Source of the DNA: Bombus terrestris
Taxonomy: Eukaryota > Arthropoda > Insecta > Hymenoptera > Apidae
Assembly (NCBI RefSeq): GCF_910591885.1
Contig: NC_063274.1
Coordinates: 4,836,001 to 4,900,000, forward strand
Reading direction: 5' to 3'
DNA length: 64,000 bases
The notes beneath the pieces are model-generated. The model saw only the letters and a list, made by a program, of their open reading frames with translations. It was not told the origin of the DNA and searched no databases. This document shows, one piece after another, positions 1 through 13,986 of this stretch. The number at the start of each line of letters is the position of its first letter. Within the stretch, counting starts at the first letter, position 1. The translations under genes were made by a program, and so were the position numbers.

Positions 1-1686
1 TATTTAATTGTAGCAAAAAATGCATTCTACATAAGTATTAAAAACATAAAATCAGATTGATATTAAAAATTTATATACGAAGTATTACATATAAATGCAA
101 CTATTGATAAATTATATTGAAGTGATAAACCATGAGAAATGTATGTGTATTACCAGGTATTACTTAGCATTTAAATCCTTATCACCTTTGATCTTTTATA
201 TAATTTTTATTTCATTATCATATATAGAATAAAGTCTTTTTAAAATCAACAATGTTTATTTATTCCTATCCTGAAAATAATATTTAGCGCAATTAGCAAT
301 TATTGGAATAATTATAAAATTGTAGAATTACTAAAATAAGATATGTATATAAGTAGAAATTGGTAGAAAGGTAGGAGATAGATAAAATGCAACAGTTGGT
401 AACATTGTCGAATCGAGAATCTCGAACAACGAGAGAGAAGGAAGTATCCATCACACATCCATCCATCCACCGTACAGAGCCCCGTTGCACGTCGGGAAAT
501 TGAACATGTACGTATGTCGTATGAGCGACGTAGAGCGTTGAATGTGTCGATTGCGTTCGGGGTTGGCTTGTACTTTTCGCGGTTAAATGTGCGCGCAGCA
601 ACATCGCATGGTCAGCTATCAAGACGTTTGCGAACCCTTCTAGTTTATAGTGACTAAGTGATAAGAGGTGAGGTGAAAAGAGAAACTTCTTTTCTTGGGA
701 CGCTCGCCAATTTCGGGGCTATAACATTCTATTGCGGCGTCGTCTTAACAAACAGTCAAGAGAACACATAAAGGTTCACTGCTGTGCATCTGTGTGTGGA
801 ATATATCCAATCACGGAATTCGCGGGCTAAGATGCCCGACGTGGCTCTCGCGGACAACGTCGGCATCGAGATCAACGAAGATCGACGAAGCGGTGCACGG
901 AGCGACGCTCGCTCCTGGTTTCCCGCGAATACACCTCCGATTCCATTTTTATCTATGCCCGCGCATATGGGTGAACAATTTGTCGTATTTTGAAACATCG
1001 GAGTGCTTGTAAATTAATTGACTGTTTTGAAGAAAAAAGATATTTGTTTTATATACTACGGATGATTGCTATACTTTGTTCAAGATAACATAACATGAAA
1101 ACAACGACAATTTGTTAGTGTATTATCTGTTCTTTTTTTCTTTCTCTCGTGTATTTCTAATAAAATATGTAATACATGATTTTGGAACGAATATTTATGG
1201 TGCAATTTATAGATCTGGAAGAAGGACATATTAATTAAGGCTTAGTAGCAGGATTTACTCTAGTGGTTATATTGTCTTTTGTATTTATGCCTAATGTAAA
1301 ATGTTACACATGAAGAAATCAAAAGCGTTTTGATCAATCAATGTATGTACTTTAAGTTTAAAAATTTACAAAATGAGAGAAACGTAATCGAAAAGTGTCC
1401 ATAAACTTAAGAGAATCATTTATTCATTTGCAAATTGCATATTGCATTTGTTTATATGGTTTTCCATAGATATTTATCATGTTTCTTCTCAAATTAAATA
1501 AAACCACTTATTGTTACTATATATTAAGACCAGATTTCAGTCAGTAGAATAATTCTTTCTTATTGTTACAATACGCGAACAATTATTACTTGAGGTGCTT
1601 CATCTAAAGATAGATAATATATAAGATATTTATGTTGAATTTCAATGCTGGTTTTATGAAAGAATAATATTAAGTATCTTTCTAAA
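1..1686. other. Upstream region of the PWWP gene, probable promoter and 5' leader
   Basis: No gene is assignable here. Bases 1-400 are AT-rich. Bases about 420-990 are clearly richer in GC and CpG, which in an AT-rich insect genome usually marks a promoter and first exon. A short plus-strand frame starts at the ATG at 832 (MPDVALADNVG) and runs to about 993. It may be leader sequence or a small upstream ORF of the PWWP gene. A possible donor lies near 1010 and a possible acceptor near 1673, just before the ATG at 1687. A minus-strand frame open over 293-622 also leaves the GC-rich block, so a divergent transcript cannot be excluded. Confidence 0.45.
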
Positions 1687-4600
1687 ATGTGTGAGCAAAC
1701 AGAAATTAATTATTTGGATGGAGATGTTGTTTGGGTGAAACTCGGAGGTTGTTGGTGGCCTGGACAAGTTACTGGGTTCCACAATTTACCTGAAGATATT
1801 CAACATGGATTTCAAAAGAAACCTTTAATAGCTGCTGTGAAGTTTTTTCAAGAAGATACATAGTAAGTAATCTTCAACTTATTTTTATTATATATTAAAT
1901 CTATTAATGTTTTTAATATTATTTTTGGCTAATAGATATTTATATCTTTTATATATATATGTCTCAATGTTTTAATTTTTTCAGTGAATTTGTCAAGAAC
2001 TATCAACAGATTTATAAATACAACTGTACCCTGAAAGATGAATTTATCAGGAAAGGATTAGGTAATATTTCTTATATTTAGAATAGTATATTTCTAATAC
2101 TTATATGTGAGTATACAGTTTAAAATAATAAATATAATAGGGTAGGTTGGGAGGTCATTCAAACCTACTTTTTTTTTTTTACTTATTTTTGCATATCAAA
2201 TATTCTCTTGCCCAGGTATACCATCCAACCTGGCACATTTTGTATAATTATACATTTTATAATATTACTTGCAGACAAATATAGAAGCAGATGCAAAGAT
2301 GGATCCAGATACATGGACAAATTTCCTGGAGACGTTGAAATGGCTGAAAAGTTAACAGGAGGAGATCCTGATATATTAAGCCATGATAAATTTTCTCCAG
2401 AAGAAAAGCCAAATATATCGGCTTTATTTGGAGATAAGAAAATTCCTAAAAAGAAACGAGAACGTGAAGAAGGTCATAGAAAAAGTGATAGTAGCGAAGT
2501 TGTACGAAAAATCACACATCCACGATTTTTAAAAGAAAGTGATCATGAAGTTCGGATACGTCAACAACCTAGCAGCTTACCATCTACACCGAATAATAGT
2601 GGGTCTCCACAATATCCTTGTCATTTATGTAATTTCACTTCCTCGCGAGTAAATGTTATTATTTGTCACATAAAAAGCCACAGATCAGGAAATTCACCAA
2701 TGTCCAAATCTAAAGTAAAAACTTATTCTCAATATACAAGTAGATATTCTGATGTAGATACTCCAAAAAGGAAATATACAAAGAAAGAAAAAGGTCAATC
2801 AAATAAGAATAAAAGCAGCAGTGAATCTGGCAAAAGAAAACAAATTAAACAAAATGAGAAAGTTGCTAAAAAGAAAAAGACTTCAGATCCTAAAATTCGC
2901 GATACTATATTAGCAGATTGGGAAGATGAATCAGATGAAGAACTTAGCTTGAATAAAAGTAATCCAACTGATATAGCATCTATGAATGATTCTTCACCAA
3001 AAAATCAATTTGATTTTGACAAATCAGAAGAACTTAATGAAAAGAATAATACACTACCAGATGCTAGTGAAATTATTGCAGAAACTGAAAAATTACTTAA
3101 AGAAACCGAGACGCTTACAACAATTAACATAACAGAAGATTCTTTATCTGATAGTACTAATATTTCGAAAAATCTGAAATCAAATCTTTTTGATAAACAG
3201 TCGTCCGAATTAGAAAAAGATGCTAGAATATCTGATGTTAGGAGTAATGAGTCTAATAATAAATCACAGATGGAAAAAGAAACTTTTAATGTTGACAGCG
3301 AAAATAAACCTACTGCATCAAATAAAGATAAAAAATTATTATTATCTTGTTTTGATTTCCATGAAGAAGAACCATCCATACCCCCTGTAAGGAAAAAGTC
3401 TCGTGCATTTCATCAGAAAAAAGAAATAATAAAAGAATTTGAAATGAGTCAAGCTTTAAAAACAGAACAAGAAAAAGAAATTGAACATAATAAACCTGAA
3501 GATGAAGATAATACTAGTTCAAATGAATGTGAAAGATTAAATACACAGTCATCTTTAAGTGAGCAGAGTTTAGAAAAAAGTAAAAACAGTGACAAGGTTA
3601 TAATTAATGATAAAGAGACAAATAATAAACTTGAACATACAAAGGAAAAAATTAAATCCGGAAAAGAATCAGAAAAAACACAGAAATCTAATGTTAATAC
3701 TTGTGAAACAGAATTAGAAATCGTGGAAATATTTGAAGTTGAAAGGATTGAAGCTGAGAATGAAAATACTACAAATGCTTCAAAAAATGTTGAGATGCAA
3801 AATTCTCCTACAACAAACGTAACGTTAAATATTAATAAGAAATTAATAGAAAACAAAAATCTAGATGTACAAAATATCCCTATTGATGATGAACAAACGG
3901 ACATTAAAGACGCAACTATTAAAGGAAATGCAGAAAATGTAAAACAGGAACCTTCAAAGCAAGTTGAAGAAACTTCGTTTGAGCGTTTTACAGTAGAAAC
4001 AGAAAATGAAGTTATGTCTGAATCTGCTGAAACATTTCCAGAACAAAGTGAAAATTCAGATGCAGATATGCTGGATCAAGATCAAGTGCCTAATTCAAAT
4101 TCTACAAAAATTTTATCAAATGACGACCAGTTAAATATTACTCTTCAAGGTCGTAAGCCCAGTAGTAAATTAAGAAAATCAGAACCTATGCGTGCTAACA
4201 CTAGTGAAAGTGCCAGTGGTTGTGAAAGCCCAAAAATAAGGGATAATAAAAGCAATTCAAAAATATTTGAAAAATTTGAAATAGAAAAAACATCAGAATC
4301 TGATAGCGAGCGTTCATATGGTCGAAGAAAACGAAAACCAAATAAAAAATATTTAGAATCTGATATATATGTACAAGATGCAGATCAAATGATATGTAAG
4401 ACTGATGAAAGTCAATCTGAAAGCGAGGAAAAATCTTCTGAAAAAATAAAAAATAAATCAAAAAGAAATAAGAAATTTATAGAAAATATTAAGAAAATAA
4501 GCAAGGACATTGATCTTGAAGCAGAAAAAGAAATAGAAATTTCCTGTAATACTATACATACAACAGAAAATAATGTTAATTCTTCAAATATAGAATTAAA

Positions 4601-7600
4601 AGATGAATTATTTGAGAATACATCTAAAAACCAAATGTTTATAGAATTAGATACAAAACTTGCAGACAATCAAATTTCTATTGAAATTCCTAAGAAGTTA
4701 CAGGTATCAACTGAGGAAAAAGTTCTACTAAAAGAATCTGATACATCTGTCCTTGAAGATACAAAATCTGCAGTAACAGAAGATAATACTGCTAAATTTG
4801 AAGGTACAATTCTTGAATATGAGAAAACAAAAGACAATGATACTGAAAGTATATTAACTTCAAGTAATCTTTCACAAGAAGATTTAAAAGATCTAGAATC
4901 TCCTACTTCTCTTCAACTGGAACTTTCATCAGAGAAAGAAGCATCTTATCAACAATTAGATACTTCAAAAACTGTTGACATGCTTCCTCCCAAAAAATCT
5001 CAAATAAAAAAGTTTGAATTATCACAAATTGATATTTCTGGTACTGATGAAACTCAAAAAATCATGATAGATCCTAAATTAAATAGTGGACAAGAACAAA
5101 TGAAAAATGTAACTACTAATGAAACAATTGAAACTAGTACAGATACAGAGGCAATTAATTCTTTAAAGCAGGAGAAAGATGCTCCAGAAAAACTTGAAAT
5201 AGACACAAATAATGTAGAAATTACAAAAGATGTAAATCAAATAGAGGAAGAAAATAAAATTCAAGGTGGAAACACAACCATACCAATAAATCAAAAAATT
5301 CAGCATATAGAAATGGAAACATTGGAGAAAGAAGAACAAAAAACTAAACTAGAAAATTTAGAACAATTGCCTACAGACTCAATAAGTACATTAAGCGAGC
5401 AGCAAGCTCAAAATAGAACATCTATGCAAACAAGATATAAAGGAAAATTTACACCAGATACATGTGCAAAATTAAAGAAAGATAAAGAGTTATTTCCTGA
5501 AGAAAAATCAACAAATACATTCCAGGAAGCTTTCTTAAAAACTTTGCATATCGACAAGAAAAAGGGTATAGTTAATGATTCTGATACAACTGGTAAAGGA
5601 AAAAAAGGTAAGAAATTAGTGAAGAAAAAGCCTGAAGAAGAAATAGATATAAATACATCTTCTGAGACAACTCAAAATATGACAACTGAAGATCCAAATA
5701 TTCCAGAAAATTATCCTAATCTTTCTCAAGACAACAATTCTCAAGTCACAGTTATGAGCAATTTTGAAGGTATAGAAGTAGTAGTTGATCAAAATCTTGA
5801 AATCGATGCTAAAGTGGATGATACTATTTTTCAAAATGTTGACCAACTTACATCAACAAACGAATTTAATATTATGCCTAAATCATTGATACAATCACCT
5901 ACTGAAGACAGTACTAAATCTATCAATATAGATGTGCAAAAGTTAGATGAATCTTCAAGATCATTAACTTCTACACCTTCCCCATCATCAGACGTTAATG
6001 TACCAGTAAAAAAACGTGAAATGCCACGAATAATTGAAAATGTAACATTGACCGAACCTATGCAAATTTTAAAGTCAAAATTATTAGATAAATTACCACA
6101 GAAAGGAGTAAAACATAAATTAGAAACCGATGGTACAAAAAGGTGTGACCAAAAGGGTGGTCCAAAAACGAAAATAATGAAAATTGAATCTGCATCTTCA
6201 AATACCAAACTGAAAACTGGTTCAAAGGTTACATCTCCACATTTGTCTTTAACTAAAAAGTTACAAGTTTTAAAAGCTGAAGAAGCAGAAACAGTTGCTA
6301 TGTTAGAGGCACAAAATGAACAGTTAAATGTAAAAACTTCAAAAACTCCAACTACAACTACTACAACTGAAAAATATATTCAACAAAGTTCACAAAGCTT
6401 GGCAGATATGGAACTAGATATAAATTCAATGCCATTTGTTTTAAGTGAAGATGTTTTAACTCCAGAAAGCATTGAACAAATGCCTGTTGTTATATCTTCT
6501 ATTATACCTGCATCTAGCACAATTCCAACACTATCTTTTACACCAACTACGCAAATAGTATCTCCCACTCAAAGTCAGTTCAAATTGAATGAAACTACAA
6601 ATGAAATGTCACCTTCAAAGAAAAAGAGTGGTACTCCAGCAATTTTGAAAAACAAAACTAAGGCAAAACCTACAATTACAAGTATAAAAACGCTAGTGCC
6701 ACCACTTACAGGTGGTGTGAAAGGTATAAAATTTCAAAATACGCCAACAACAAACAAAGTGCCACCTCTTTTAACACAGAAGAGTACATCAGGAAAATAT
6801 GTAGTAGTACAAACATCTGGAGGTCAACAATTGCGATATGGTGTTCAAGGAAAAACTGGTGTGCAACAAAAAATTGCTATACCTGGTAAAAGTACTGGAA
6901 ATGCCCAAGTTGTTCATCAAGGTAGTAAAGTAGTTATATTAACATCAGCACAATCAGGCCAAACTAAAATGCTACCTTTAAATATTTCTAAAACATTAAG
7001 TGGCAAGGTTCAAAGAATTATGACAAATAAGGGTCAAGTGTATTGCCCTATCAGTCCACAGGGTATTATAAATTCAAAAACACTCATTGCTCCGAAAGGA
7101 GATGGTGTCTCAGCAACAACATCTAAGCTTCCTGCTGGACATAAGATTATTAACACACAAGGTATAATAGCTTCAAAAGGAGTTCTAACTCCTATCTCAG
7201 GAACAATTGGAAAGACTGCTTTATTGGGAACGTTGTCTCAAGGAATTTTCACGAAAGGTGGAATTTATACGCCGATAAGTGCTTCTACTTTAGGCGGGAA
7301 AACTATCATTGGATCAAAAGCCCTAGTTACAAAAGGTACAACCATTTTATCTTCACAAAATTTAGGTACTTCTAAAGCTATTTTGACCCCCATATCTCAA
7401 GCTATTTCTGGCAAAACAATTTTAAGCACTCAAGGTATAGTAAGCAATAAGGCAACAGTTTTGACACCAATAACAGGACAGCAAGTAAAAGCTATTGCAG
7501 CAAAAAGTCCATCCAAAGGAAATAAAGTACAATACCAATCAGCGCAACAAAAAGTACAGCTTCCTATGTTACAAAAATCGCAAAAAATTCCAATGTCTAC

Positions 7601-10600
7601 TACTTCACAAGGAAGATCTGGTCAAATGAAAACTGGTAGCAGCAGTACAGTAGTATTGCAAAATACCATTCCTACACAAAAGACTGTGCAACAAGGAAAG
7701 AAAGTAATTAAACAGACAGTTGTACAGCAAGGTTCTACTATTCAAAATATTGTATCTCAAAGTAGCCAACAGACAATAGGTCTAAGTCCACAAATTCAAC
7801 AGAAAGGAAAATCTGTATCTACATCAAGTATACAAAAAGTTATTATACCTCGAAGTAATCGACAGCAAAAAACACAACAAAAAATAGTTGTTCAAAAAGT
7901 ACAAGAACCTGCAATTACAACTGTACAAAATATTCAATCAAAACAAACGGTCTCAGTACCATTAACTACTGTACCAAATGTATCTAAAACAACAATTCAG
8001 CAAAAACAGGCAGCTAGTACTACTGCAACTACAAGAATTAGTACAAAAGGCCAATCAGTAAATAAGACTACTACACAACAGCAGAAGAATTTGTTGAACA
8101 TTGCAATGAATTCAGTAACTACGACTAACGTGAATACAAATGTTTCTACATCTTTGTCTCTTCCACCATTAGAATCTACTGAATCTGAGAGGAAATCGAA
8201 AATAGAAGATGTACTTGTTGAATCTGTTCAAAAGGACCAGCCTAAACTAGAAAATTTCAATGTTGAGAAGGGTAGCGAAATAGAGAAAATAGAAGAACCG
8301 AAAATAACAACACAACCACAAATAATGGCTTTGCCAACAGAAAGTACTGATGGAACACAAACTTATGTTTTGGTAACTATTGATGAACAAGGACAAATAC
8401 AACCTCTTGATAATAATACTCTTATGTCACTAGAAGGTACTACGCAAAATCCAGATGGCACAAGAACATTATATATAGATCCTAGTTCATTAGGAGAAGC
8501 AGGCACATTAGATAACATTGTTCTTCAATTTGATAATGCTGTATTACCAAATATACAAACCAGTGCTACAGAAACTACTCAAACAATTATATCAGAAAGT
8601 CTTCCTACTTCAGAAGTAATACATACATCAAATCAAGATATTTTAGCTGCTGCTTTGGCAAATACAGATTTTCAACAAGAAATCAATTTAACAGAAAATC
8701 CGGCAGGAAACGTAATGACCACTGGTTTGACTCAAACAAGTTTAATTAATCAGACTATCTTGCAGTCAACTATCGTACCTCCTACAGAACCAATATCTTC
8801 TCCTTGTGTGCTTGAAACTTCATTGACTTTAAATCAACCCATAATGACGCCTTTAGAAGTGCCTAGTAATTTGCCAATACAATCAGAGTCAACTCCAGCT
8901 TCTGCTGTGACAACCATCCCGTCTTCTCTTGAATTACCAATAACAATCACAAGCCCTAATATTTCATATATTTCGACGGGAGAAGCACAAATACAAATCC
9001 CTGGTAATTCTATGCCAGATATTGGAGAAATCATGGAAAATCCAAGTACAGCAGAGATCGCTCGAGCGGAAATCCCCGCAAGTACTCAATATTTGGTATT
9101 ACCAAACTTAGAAGATAATATTGCTGTAGGAACTTCGAGTGAACAAAGTAATACTATTTCAATGCCTAGTGTTTCATATTCAGTTTCAATACCAAATAAT
9201 ATAGTTTTACAAACTTCACAAGTCCAAACTACTCCTTCAATGCCAATAATAGACGATACCTATACTGAAAATGTGCAATTTGCTTCAACTATAGAACCAT
9301 CAATGGCACCAGAACAGACTTTTGTAGATGTACCTGTTTCTGAAATGCTTGTTTCAAAACCAGTTGTTTCCAAGAAAAACATAAACTCGCAAGACACTGC
9401 TGCAACATCAGAAATGGCAGTATCTCATAATGTTTCTACATCTTCCCAAGAATCTATTGTATCAACAAATGAATCTCCCTTATTAAATGAAGAACAAGAT
9501 ACCACAATACCATTGCAAGAAGTATACTCTTCTCAAGAAATTTCTATTAAGTCAGAAGAGATGCTCTTGGAACAAACAGTTACAAAGGAGGAGAATAATT
9601 CAAATGTGGGAATTAGTAGCCAAAGTGAAGAAGTTAGTAATAATGATAATATAGTACATGTACAAATTATGGAGCAACCAGATGATGCAATGACAAATAG
9701 TATGTCATTAATGGATGATAATACTTTAGTTACTTCTGAATCCAATGCAAAAATTTCGTCTGAAGAACATGCGAATTTTGAAGTTTCAAATTCAAATGAA
9801 ATAAATACAAATAGCTCACAAGAAACACAGAATATAAAAAAATTTAAAGAATTAAGTTTTAATGAACGATCTGCTAATAAAGTCCATTCTCCCATATGTG
9901 AAAAACAAGCAGCAACATCCAATGAAGTAGAAGTTGCTCAAGAAGGGGCACAAATCCTACCAGCAGAGTCACTGAACCGTTTAGATGAACATAGTATGGA
10001 TATAGATGAGGTTATTGAATCTAAAATTTATGCTGCAAATACAATGAAAGAATCCGAAGATTCTCAAAGAGATGAACCATCATCTCAAGGTGAATCAGAT
10101 TTGATTCAAAGAAATTTAGAATTACATTTTGGAGAAACAAATGCAGAGGCTAGTCATGAAATACCATCACAATCATATGAACAGTTTGGAATAGCAATGA
10201 CTACTGATTCCACTGATTTACCTAGTCAATCTGCTACAAAGTCTGAAAATTCAAAAGAACCATCACAATCAATAACATATGAACCTATGGAAACAGATGA
10301 AGAAGCTGTTGTAACAGAACCACCAACACAATCATTTGAACATTCAAAGATAAATGAAGCTTCTCAATCATATGAAGCATCTGCAGAAGCAAGTACAAAT
10401 GCGCCTACCCAATCTTTTAACGAATTAATGCAAAGTCAAGAAGAAAGATCAACTATTGATGATGCAATTGATGATCAGACGTTCCCAACACAGAGTTACG
10501 AAGTTGGTAAAGCAGAAAATATTCCAGAAAATTTAGAAACGGATGCTGAAATTAGTCAGGAAGGAAATATGCCATCTCAATCTAATGATATTGGTACAGA

Positions 10601-11486
10601 TGGGATTGGCACATCCTCAGTTTCTACAAATAATTCTGGACTTAATGAAGATGAAACTGCAAGTTCATCTTATGTTCCAGAAACACCTGAGAATCAAGAA
10701 AGGGATCCAGATCAAGAGAGTGCAATAAGTACATCATCTTGTGAAATTCCACCTTGTGCTGAGTTGAATATTGCATCATCTAGTGCAGAGCATACAAGTA
10801 TCCATGACAATGGAGTACCTGAAATACCTACATCTTCATATAATTTGAATCCAGACATTACTTCAACTCATGTGGATTCTGTACCAACCTCTAGTTATGA
10901 AGAGCAAAATGTATCAACTTCTTATGAAGTTCCAATCTCAATGCCAGGCCTAGAGGAAACATCCTCTCAGAATTTTGTTACAGAAAGTACAGATCATAGA
11001 AACGAACCATCTAGTTATTATACTCATCACCAGGAAGTAACAGCAAGCTATTATGAATCTGTGGGGCAAGAAACAAATTCGAGATTGGTTGAAGATCCAC
11101 AAGAGGAAGTTACTCCTAGCTATTATGACAGTAATCCACAAGAAGCAAGTCAAAGTTATTTTAATCCAGAAGAAGCCACACCAAGTTATTCCAGTCATAA
11201 TGTTTCTCCCAGCTATTATGATCACAGACCAGAAAGTGAAGCAAGTCAGAGCTACTATTCTGCAGATGACATAGAAAAATCAGAGCAGTCTTCCTCACAA
11301 AATATTGAGGCATCACAAAGTTTCTATCAAGAACAATCTGATGAATTAAAATTAACTCAACAAGGAGAAGCTACACCAACATATACAGAAAGATATCCAG
11401 TTGATTACACATTAGAAAATTCACCAATAGACAGGCACGATCTTGTAGAAAGTTCTGTACCAGCCACTAGGCCTACAGAGAGGTAA
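1687..11486 (+). CDS. Very large PWWP-domain and C2H2 zinc-finger protein with low-complexity tail
   Basis: Three coding exons (1687-1862, 1985-2061, 2275-11486) join in phase to give 3,154 aa; the third is a 9.2-kb exon. Residues about 10-85 form a PWWP domain: the signature is CWWP at 22-25 in the context VVWVKLGGCWWPGQV, followed by VKFFQED. PWWP domains bind methylated histone H3 tails and DNA, so a chromatin role is inferred. One classic C2H2 finger (C-X2-C-X12-H-X3-H; C200, C203, H216, H220) follows, with Lys/Arg clusters near 140 and 250-290 that look like nuclear localisation signals. Residues about 300-1300 are Lys/Glu/Asn/Ser-rich and look disordered. Residues about 1680-1820 hold degenerate repeats around a TPIS core. 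From about 2710 to the end the chain repeats SQSY, TQSF and SYY motifs. The start is the first ATG of the frame and directly precedes the PWWP fold. I do not recognise a named orthologue. Gene model confident; function inferred. Confidence 0.9.
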
Positions 11487-11659
11487 TATATTATGATGAG
11501 AAGTAGCGTTGCGCTATAAAAAGAGTCCTTGTTTTTATAGACTAATGGACATTACAGCCATTGATAGATAAACTCGTCTATTTTCAAATGTAAATATAAT
11601 ATTAAGATGATAAATAACTAAATATAAGTTAAAATTAGATTCTTATCTATAATTTATAA

Positions 11660-11835
11660 CAATACATATACATATATATGTATATATATATACATACATA
11701 CATATATACACACATACACACATACATACATACATACATACATGCATGCATACACGTATCACAAATGTGCAATGTTTATGTACATCTGTGAATAAATATG
11801 TATGTATATATATATATATATTAATTATATATATT
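11660..11835. repeat. TA / CATA microsatellite cluster
   Basis: Two adjacent runs of simple sequence lie in the probable 3' UTR of the PWWP gene: a TA/CATA/CACA-type tract from about 11660 to 11755, and a (TA)n run from about 11797 to 11825. Confidence 0.9.
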
Positions 11836-13845
11836 CGTACATAGAATTTGATAAGTGAGCAGTGTAATTACAGAGGAAAACTATGGTTTTGTTACAAAAA
11901 TATTATCTTATACATATATCCATCTTATTTAATATATTGAAAAAATATAAACATTTCAATATATTGAATTAGATTATCATTCATAACTTCTTTCTCCTTT
12001 CTTTTAACTAGATACAATACTTTATCATATACTAAATTGATTATATGTTTTCAAATACAATACATATGCAATGTGTATATTGTAAAACTTTGTAAACTGT
12101 CATTGGGATAGTAGTAACAACTGTTAATTATTGCTAGTTTTGCAATAAAACTTAATAGTTACACTATATGGACAAATGCAAAATGTAAAATATTTGTATA
12201 TTATTGTGGGTTCTTATGGAGAATAATCAGAATCGAATAAGAATTGGAAAAATAATTCAGTGAAACTTTACTACTACTCCATAATGACGAGTCCTAAGGA
12301 ACGTATAAATGCACAATATACCTTCAATAAGTACCAATAATGTACGTCCCAAGATATTTGTAAAATTCAAATAGAAAGTTTCTTGGATTATTCTTTAAAG
12401 ACTTAATTTTTCAAATAAGTTTTTCATTCTCCTTTTTGACTACTTATGAATCTATTTACTGACAGGAAAGTCTTTATGTATAATCAGAAGTGTAGATAAT
12501 TAAGAGAATTAAGAATTGAATTATTACACATACATTGTTTATTTGTAGGTAATAGTTTACATTTATGATAAATAAAGAAGCCTATTATTTGAATTATGAT
12601 AATGTATAATCCGTGTGCTAAAATGTAAAGAATAAAAAAATTTAATAGGAGATCTGTCATGTTTGAAATCAGTCAATATTTACAGGGGAGTAATTTAAAA
12701 ATAAATTAATAGAAATAAACGATTTAATGTAAACAAGATCATTTTATTCCTGTGAAATATTTACAATTACATACCATAATTTTATATGTAAACAAATTTT
12801 TACACATGTGCATTAATATACATGAATATTTTTAATAGTTTTAACATGTTTTAATAGTTTTTCTAATAATTTAGAACAAATAATTCTTTTTGAAGAATGA
12901 TGTAACCCTCAAACAAGACAGATTTCCCAACATATTCTAGTATAAAAACAGTTATATTATATTCTTTATAAACTCATGTTATCAAAAAGAAATTTGTTTT
13001 TATTTTTCGCGGCGTTTTCAATCGTGATCACGCATGTATATATTATGTTACTGTTACGGGAAGAAAGTTATTGATTATGATATATCGGATTTAATGGAAG
13101 AGAAATTAAGCCAGAGAAATTTTCGAAAATGGACTGAATTGTTAATATTCTTTGATTGCTTTTTGAATTCAATCAATATATACATAAATACACGTGTACA
13201 TATATTTTTCAAAGCAATTATATTATAAAAGTTTCTATACCTATAAATAGTATGTAATACTGTGAAATGGGGAAAATATAATTACATTTTCTATTAAAAT
13301 TTTCTGGTACAATCGTAAGTTGGGATATAATTGCTTCATTGAAGTAATCAAATTTAAGTGACATAAAGTGATATTGATTAAAATAGCATTAATTCGTTGT
13401 TATATGGATAACAATTTGATATTTTCATCACTAACAATATTATCTTTTTATTTCTACAGTGTGCACCACATACACGATTGTAACTAAGAGATAAAATAAA
13501 TACATAAATATTTACGTAACAAATTATATATACAATAAATGTTTTTGTTGTTTTATTATTTGGACATGCCCATTACAATAAATTTTTGCCTGTAAAAAAA
13601 TATATTTACTATTTTATTTAATGTATTTTCATAAAGAAACTAGTAAGCAATATTTTTATTATACTTTAAACTGTAATTTACGAAAATTATTGACATATAT
13701 ATAATTTACATGTATAGTTCACATATATATGCAGTAAAAATTTTTTTTATTATGATCATATAACATGTTAATTATTAAACATTTTTGTATGCAATTTACA
13801 AACATATAAAAAGTACTAGTATATATTTATTATTATTATCAAAGA

Positions 13846-13851
13846 TTTATT
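13846..13851 (-). terminator. Candidate poly(A) signal of Vps34
   Basis: TTTATT on the plus strand reads AATAAA on the gene strand, about 136 nt past the stop codon. Canonical hexamer and plausible spacing. AT-rich surroundings make chance matches common. Confidence 0.45.
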
Positions 13852-13986
13852 ACCTAAAATAATCCCAAAATACAATAAATTATGTTACATTTATAGACGT
13901 ATGGTCATTTATATACAATATAGTAATATTTGCAATAGTTATGAAGGAACACAGTCTTTACAATCATTATCTCGATTGATTTAGTT

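Larger units (their letters stand above)
11487..13986. other. Convergent 3' flanks of the PWWP gene and Vps34
   Basis: This is AT-rich sequence between two convergent genes with no credible coding frame. It probably holds the 3' UTR of the PWWP gene. Candidate plus-strand poly(A) signals AATAAA occur at 11791 and 12144. The right end holds the 3' UTR of Vps34, with an AATAAA on the minus strand at 13846-13851. The only longer open frame (13034-13228) has no recognisable protein character. Confidence 0.6.
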
